Assembly (NCBI GenBank): GCA_032209605.1
Contig: JASFXZ010000010.1
Location: 5,973,385-6,037,384 of the forward strand
Direction of reading: 5' to 3'
From: Mactromeris polynyma
Taxonomy: Eukaryota; Mollusca; Bivalvia; Venerida; Mactridae
Length of the DNA: 64,000 bases
The notes under the pieces are model-generated. The model did not search any database and was not told the origin of the DNA. It was given only the letters and a program-made list of their open reading frames with translations. Each line of letters opens with the position of its first letter. Position 1 is the stretch's first letter. Made by a program: the position numbers and the translations under genes. This document shows positions 57,711 to 64,000 of the stretch, one piece after another.

Positions 57711-60700
57711 GTAAGCGAAAAACTTGCTTTTGTTTACATTTATCATAATACATGTACAGAGATACTGTCTAGACACCGGCTTTGTAAATCTAGACGCACG
57801 TGTGCGCTGAATGTAGTATTATGTGCATGTCTGTTTTTGCAATGATACAGATAAGCATGTCAAACGCATTTAAAATAGGAATTTATAAAGACTTGGTAAA
57901 ATATGACTCAAAACATTCAGCCAACAATGCTAGTTACTATAACATAAATTGAGTATTGGAAAACATATTAAGTGTATATGTGCTGTTATACCGGCATTCA
58001 TAGGCCTGCAGATCAGGTGGGGAGGCAGACTCAGTGTCCCCTCCCCTTACAATCTGACCAGCAATGATTTGCAATATGGCGACACGCTGAAAGCTAAGGC
58101 CTTACAACTACGTTCACGAACAGTATTAATACCAGAGCAGACAAGAGGGAATGATCATCTATAAACGGCATACATCAATATATCACAAGTGAACGCAATC
58201 ATAGCCAAAACTACGGTGGCATAGAAGTGACACGAGTGAAATTATTTTTATCTCGTGGCCACGACTTAGTATGTCGTGGGAACGAGTAAGTAAGTCGTTG
58301 GCTCGAGATAAAAAAATAATTTCACAATTGTCACCTCTATGCCACCATACAAAACAGATAAAATACATTTGCTTTCATTAAAGACAAAACACTGTTTAAA
58401 TGTTTTCAACTGTAACTAAAATGACTTCCTAAATGTATTATGACTTAGAAACATTTCTTTATCTTCTGTACATGTACAAGTGGACAAGTAAAATGTTCCC
58501 ATGGCAATGAAGAATAGACACTAAGTCGATGTTATGGTTACACGTTACAAGGGATACTAGTTTACAAACTAAGACTTTAGATACCCTAACTTATGGCGTA
58601 ACCTACAATACAAGTATGATTCTCAAAGTAGACAGTTTAGAAAAATTTAATATCCTCGATTGAATTCACAGTTTTTATTCGGCTGTCCTCTGATTCGGAC
58701 TACTCATCTGCATGTCCTTGAAATTAGCACTTGGTAAAACTCAAGACAGTTGATAGCTTAAAGTAACTAGACAACAGTGGAGTTAACCGCGTGTGTCTGT
58801 TTCTCGTCCTAATGACTGTCAAAATGCCAAGAGCAGACGACATTAATCGTGTATTTGTTCTCGATCATTTTAAAACGAAACTTTGTTTGCTACAGAACAA
58901 TATTGATTGAAACAATTTGTGATTTGCAGGTGGTTTTATAAAAAAAATGACGGGTCAACATCTTAATACAAGGTTGTTATTTGCCTTGTTAGTATTGATA
59001 GAGTTGTCAAATGTCCAGCTGTTCCCTTCCATTGTATCGCGAACCATCCCAAGTTCGCATAAATTATTCAATGCATTATATAAGTTTAGGTTTAACCGAA
59101 ACAGGGTATGACTACGTAAACATTTATACCTGTCCAGTTTACCTTCCTATAAAGGAATTCATTGATCGTCTGGGAGATAACGAATGCTTGTCGTCTGTAC
59201 TAGAATCATTTGGTTTAAATCTTGTCAGACGGGCTACATACATATTATCGCTATATTACTATATACATCGACCTTCTCTTTAATTCATTACGGAAGCTAC
59301 AATGCGTCCACAGGACACAGGTCCTCCACTTTACCTAACTGTTCAGTGGATTTTGAAAGTAAAATTGCAAATTTTCACCCATCCAAGGCCCATAACTCTC
59401 GTTTCTCTTGGTGGAGATGGACGTGAAAATCCAGGTGCACATGCTGTTATACATTCCTATAAGTTTGAAGACCGTATGTCGAACGGTTCAGGAGATATGA
59501 AAGACACACATTTTGTGGGATGGACGGACAAGGGTAAATCTAAGTGCCTTCAACACAACTATGTAGGCGCCCAACAAATGTTGAAATGATTATGGAAATG
59601 CGATACGCTCCAGTATGTCGTAAAATCTACGTACATTCGAAATTGCTGCACCTATCCATACTGTTCAACTACGCCGATTCGCCTTACTGGAACATGCTAT
59701 ATTGCCTACGTGCACGGTAACGCTTTAAGTCGTATCTGGCATTAGTCCATGATATTTTGCTGATACATATACATGTATGTGGTTGAATAGTAGCGCAGGT
59801 ATCGCATGATTACATATATACACATATGGTAAATGCCTACCTTAAACGCAGAGACTGCTTATATAGCAATCGATAAACGCTTCTTACTCTTAATCAATGC
59901 TTCTTACGCCTACGTTTTTCTAATTTTCCAATTTTGCATATACATTTCATCGTGATTACGAGTGTTATACATTATTTTAAAAATGACCTTTGATTACTTA
60001 AATATATACATGTTATAATGTCTTGCCATATATAGCACAAGTATAAGTAGTCCCTATGTATTGAATAGCGTGATATTATTTATATGTTGTTAAAAAGTGA
60101 TTTTTCTTGTTCATATTTTGTTACTTTAAACTTGTTATTAACATTCGGTGACTTGTAGGTCCACAGGGCCGGGTGCATCTTTCTTGTATTGTTTAATATG
60201 CTATAATGCTTACATTGCATTTGTCACGAAAATAAACTATTTACTTACTTACTTTATATCTTCAGTACACAACAAAAAACATGTTAATGTTGTCGCGTTG
60301 TTGATGATGTATAATTGTCTGTGTCTCGAAGTGTATCGATCGTATACAACCACAAACAAACATTGATGTATGCGTCTATCTGTACATCTTAGAAAATAAA
60401 CAATGTTGTAAACAATTCATATAAGCATTCATTGTCTAAATTACTAAAATGCCTTTAAATTCAATGAAAGTCAGTGTATAGAATATAAACAAACTATTTT
60501 TTTGTCAAGTTTATGCAGTTTATAGAATTCAGTTTTATTCACGTACTTTATTTTAAACTTTCATTTAAAAGTGCGTTGATATTTGGAGAACAGTATACTT
60601 TTATGTAATCTCGCGTACACCATTCATAGGTGTTGTGCTGTATTGATATTTGCAAGTTGTATTTGTGCACAAAGATAGTATACGCGTCTCTCAACTGTAA

Positions 60701-63646
60701 TAACTTAAGGTCAAGTTGCTTGAGTAGTAAAGCAGGTACGGTGAATGAGGCTACGGTCCAAACTTGTATAAACATTCATTTAGCTGGAATCATACGTTTG
60801 TTACGATTTAAACATTACCTTGAAAAATATTTATATCAGTCGCACGAGGCGTGGCTAGATCCAAGCATTACGCTTAGAACAGTCTTAACACACGTAACAT
60901 ATGTACAATAACTTATACATCGAGTTATTAGCGCAACAATATCGTTACTGCTTCCGTTCTAGAACTCGTTTACAACAGTTTTGTGCCAACCTTTGAATTA
61001 TATATCATATGTAGTCATATAATATTTCTGAGTGACCTATCCTGGCGCTGAGCATCTGCGACACAAATCATATTATATGTAATACATAGAGAACTATGGT
61101 TTCCATGACAACATTTTTAAAATATCTGTTTGTCAACAACCACTGGCAAGATTTCAAAACAATGAGTATTCAGAGGAAACTTTGGAGATCTTCTAGTCGG
61201 AATTTACCCGTCCGGTCACGAATTAATTTTACAAAAAATGTTCTATGGGTGATCTTTGAATTTTTCGCAGTTCTTGTTTTCGAAGAACAAATTAATTGTC
61301 TTAGCCCTCTGTCAAATTAAAGTTTGAGTCGTATAGAGAGTGTTGTAACATTCAAACAGAAGTGTTACTAGCCTAGCTAAACATGATTTTATTAAAGAAC
61401 TTAACTAGTCTAAATGTGTGATCAATAATGGTTGTAGGTGGCGCTTAGAAAACAGCGCCTTTCATACAGTATCTAGATAGATAGATGCATATTTCTTAAA
61501 TATTATTTAAACTATTAGGTTATCATCCAATAAGCAAATGTGTATATTCGGTTTGGAATCACTCACAAGTGGACTACAATTACTGGAAGACAGAAAAAAA
61601 TCGTAATTTACATATATTTGGGAACTTTAACAGAAAAAGTCGGCTGCAAATCTATGAAAAGTGTCTTAACTATCAAGTAAAAACTATTATTTAAAAGAAA
61701 GTCAATATGTATTGGTGAACAAGAAAAATTCTATATTACTAAACAAACATAGACATTTTAATCGGGAAACATCGGATAGTTAAAAAACATACTCGCCACT
61801 GAATTGTTTTGCTATTTTACGCGCACATTTAACTCCTAGTATATAAGATTTGTTCCATGAAACGGATTGTTAATTTAAGTGCGATGCTCAGTCTGGTTTG
61901 TTTAAAAATTATATTCGAAGTGATTCTACTACGTATATCTGTAACAACAATGTGACTTTATTCTTTAGCGTGCTGCACCCATCCGCCTGCTGCTAACGTA
62001 CTCTGGTGAGGAGTTTACGGACACACACTATGAACAAGGAGACGGTAAGTACATTATATAGCAAGGATTTCATAAGATTATCTTTTAGGTATGCGCAATA
62101 GTGCACGAAATTATTCAGTTTCTTACACAGGTTTTTGTTTTATTAATATTTTTAGTAACAATTAACAACTTTTTTTTCAGTTTTATATACATATTTTTTA
62201 CACACTATTGTATAACGTTAATATCTTAACGTATCATGTGATATTTTGATGTTTTATTGTAATGCCTAGTCTCTTATAACTCTTATTAAGAGTGGCTATA
62301 CACTAATAGTTGGCTCTGTTTTTATGCTATGGTAAAATGTATGTACATGTATATAGATGAGACGAAAATAAAGATTAAAATATAATATTATATAGCAAGG
62401 ATTGGATAGTTTGTCATACTACATCTTGTTTGTGGTACATGTAACTCATACAAGCGGCATTACATAGTTTTCTCTCTTCTCAGAGGGCTATACTGGTAGT
62501 TTAAACTCAACTAAATTATATGTTACTAGACGACCTTCTGTTAGTTTGATATTGACAAGTTTCTAAAACGAACTTAAAACAGGGTCTTCCTACTTTCATC
62601 TCTGCTCAAAATACAGGGTACAAATTAAAGCTAAAACAAAGGAGGAACAGCACAAAACTGGACAACAGTTGAATATGCGGAAAAATGGAAGTAAACGCAC
62701 CTATGTAATGCTTTCATTATCTTTTAACTGTTAAAAAATAAACCAGTTTCACAAATGCCAAGCTCGCGCGAGGCCAAAACATAGAAAATAGTTCTGAAAC
62801 GAATAAAAATGCTTCTCGATCGAGCATGTATTAATAACGACTTACAAATGATTGAATGTTTTTTCCGATATATTTGTGTAACTGTTAAAATGCAGAATAT
62901 TGATTTGTTAACTGTAATATGCGACTGTATCTTACTTGCAGCACCTGGGTATAGTCGAGAAGCATGGATGGGCGTCAAACCAAAATTTGCAGAATTTCTC
63001 GACTTTCCAAATGTGAGTTATTCATTTTAAAATCTTTTAAAAATAAATATTATTTTGATATTCAATGTAATGCTATTTTCCTGAATATCTGAATAACATG
63101 GCGATCGATCATCCAAGGGTCTTAAGTAAAGCTGTCAGAAAAATCATGCGAATTCTAAGCTACAGGGCGGTTTCATTTCAACGGTTGCCGAACAGTATTT
63201 CCCACTTCAAGGACATTCAGTGCTAGTATTATTTCACTTGTTCTGTCGTACTGTATTTGGTAACTTATTAACTATGGTCCATAAAACATCATAATAATGT
63301 GTCTTGATAGCATGGCCACAGTGTATATTACCTTATATGGTTAGTGACGTAAGGAATTTTGTTTATGAAATCAAAGCTGTTTATTGTAAAGTACAACTCA
63401 CGTCGGCTGCTATCTAAAATTGTCATTGAGTTATCACTTATCAATTATTTTCGGTAATAAAGATCGATTGAATCAGAATGTTCATCAAATCATCTGTGGT
63501 AATAATAATTCCTATACGAATTAAAAATCTGCCGGACCTTTGCATTATCCTTTGACTATTTTAGTTGCCATATTATATTGACGGGGACGTGAAGATAACA
63601 CAGAGTAATGCTATCTTGAAACACATTGCCAGGAAATACAACCTAG
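57669..63646 (+). CDS. Mu-class glutathione S-transferase, N-terminal part
   Basis: Coding join 57669-57710, 61969-62044, 62942-63012, 63565-63646, continuing past the window. The spliced residues (about 90) form the thioredoxin-like glutathione-binding domain. GYWKIRG carries the catalytic Tyr near residue 9. Next is the [16 protein letters not shown] region, then [36 protein letters not shown] with the cis-Pro and the QSNAI glutathione-contact loop, and IARKYNL. These are hallmarks of mu-class GSTs, which conjugate glutathione to electrophiles in the cytosol (full length about 220 residues). The mu-loop region ([15 protein letters not shown]) is present. All exon phases agree (0, 1, 0, 1). 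The helical C-terminal domain is not in the window. Confidence 0.95.
58212..58350. mobile_element. Foldback MITE of about 139 bp in GST intron 1
   Basis: TACGGTGGCATAGAAGTGAC and AAATTATTTTTATCTCG on the left are mirrored by CGAGATAAAAAAATAATTTC and GTCACCTCTATGCCACCATA on the right. The centre carries a second-order pattern of CACGACTTAGTATGTCGTGG and GAGTAAGTAAGTCG. Confidence 0.85.
58951..60245 (+). mobile_element. Possible 3' end of a non-LTR retrotransposon
   Basis: Two overlapping plus-strand frames (59011-59283 and 59302-59589) are less AT-rich than their surroundings; one includes [14 protein letters not shown], which faintly resembles the C-terminus of LINE reverse transcriptases. 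A segment GGGCCGGGTGCATCTTTCTT and an AAATAAACTATTTACTTACT tail with TTAC repeats at 60232-60253 looks like a LINE 3' end. No reverse transcriptase core is present. Confidence 0.3.
60254..61968. other. Rest of GST intron 1, no gene seen
   Basis: AT-rich; open frames at 60630-60911 and 61096-61320 lack splice context and recognised content. Confidence 0.4.
61969..62044 (+). CDS. GST coding exon 2
   Basis: Acceptor ttctttag, then [18 protein letters not shown] and THYEQGD, donor gtaagt in phase 1. Confidence 0.95.
62045..62941. other. GST intron 2, no feature seen
   Basis: AT-rich intron; nothing beyond short AT runs. Confidence 0.5.
62942..63012 (+). CDS. GST coding exon 3
   Basis: Acceptor cttgcag. 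Encodes [24 protein letters not shown], donor gtgagt in phase 0. Confidence 0.95.
63013..63564. other. GST intron 3, no feature seen
   Basis: AT-rich intron without recognisable repeats. Confidence 0.5.
63565..63646 (+). CDS. GST coding exon 4
   Basis: Acceptor ttttag. Encodes [27 protein letters not shown], donor gtaaac in phase 1. The next exon lies beyond 64000. Confidence 0.95.
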
Positions 63647-63717
63647 GTAAACCCTTGTCATATGATTATTTATGTTTGTGTATATCTACGTATGTAAATA
63701 TATTTTCTTTTGTTTGT

Positions 63718-64000
63718 GGGGGGGGGGGGGGGGGTTTGCTGATGGAAAATTGATAATTTTGTTGAATAGAGGTTGTTTCTCAAGAGATGTGTAGATGTCA
63801 GTAAATCTTTGCTAAGGGAAAATTGATATTGTTGTTGAAGAGAGGTTGTTGCTCAAGAGAGGTGTAGATGTAAGTAAATCTTTGCTTAGGGAAAATTGAT
63901 AATAGTGTTGAAGAGAGGTTGTTGCTCAAGAGAGGTGTAGATGTCAGGAAATCTTTGCTAAGTGAAAATTGACATTGTTGTTGAAGAGAGGTTGTTGCTC
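63718..64000. repeat. Run of 17 G followed by a 73-bp tandem array running off the window
   Basis: A guanine tract at 63718-63734 leads into units containing GAGGTTGTTGCTCAAGAGAG and GTAAATCTTTGCTAAGG that recur at exactly 73 bp (GGTT at 63771, 63844, 63917, 63990). At least 3.1 units are visible in GST intron 4. Confidence 0.95.

Noticed and set aside
1..64000. CRISPR arrays, operons or bacterial genes
   Set aside because: The tandem arrays have no unique spacers, and the split genes with GT/AG introns show that this is animal nuclear DNA.

Overview
This window is eukaryotic, AT-rich and intron-dominated. Every convincing gene is split into short exons bounded by GT/AG sites, and there is no bacterial gene organisation. 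The protein matches (the ST7 family, a mu-class glutathione S-transferase), many small palindromic and tRNA-derived repeats, and scattered motifs of the type AAAGGGARAYAACT point to an invertebrate animal, most likely a lophotrochozoan such as a mollusc (inference). Most long open frames in the six-frame translation are repeat or intron noise. The genes were found by matching splice sites and reading phases.

Region 1 (1-28,160, minus strand): the 5' half of an ST7 (suppressor of tumorigenicity 7) orthologue. Two alternative first coding exons (27,938-28,088 and 27,400-27,469) both end in phase 1 and both fit the same second exon (7,424-7,506) across a 20 kb intron. The third exon is 3,846-4,038, and the remaining exons lie left of base 1. 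The introns carry tRNA-derived SINEs, one of which has an internal 25-bp tandem array, and several minisatellites (24, 46 and 52 bp units).

Region 2 (28,160-33,740): repeat-rich spacer with a decayed mariner transposase and a 19-bp satellite of about 41 units.

Region 3 (33,740-44,375, plus strand): a five-exon gene for a basic, tyrosine-rich protein of about 153 residues that I do not recognise. Its third intron holds a 51-bp minisatellite with 102-bp higher-order structure. Its first intron holds a cluster of CRE-like motifs.

Region 4 (49,332-56,046, plus strand): the most novel locus. It is an apparently undescribed single-pass membrane protein of about 395 residues, with signal peptide, cysteine-free Glu/Pro/Thr-rich ectodomain, membrane helix and short tail. 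The ectodomain is built from tandemly duplicated 75-bp phase 1-1 exons, including one recent exon-plus-intron duplication and one dead exon with a stop codon. Between two repeat exons lies a 110-bp near-perfect RNA-type hairpin.

Region 5 (57,523-64,000, plus strand): the promoter and first four coding exons of a mu-class glutathione S-transferase, with a TATA box and a Maf/antioxidant-type element upstream. The gene continues beyond the window. The genes do not form an operon or obvious pathway; they are ordinary neighbours in an animal genome.
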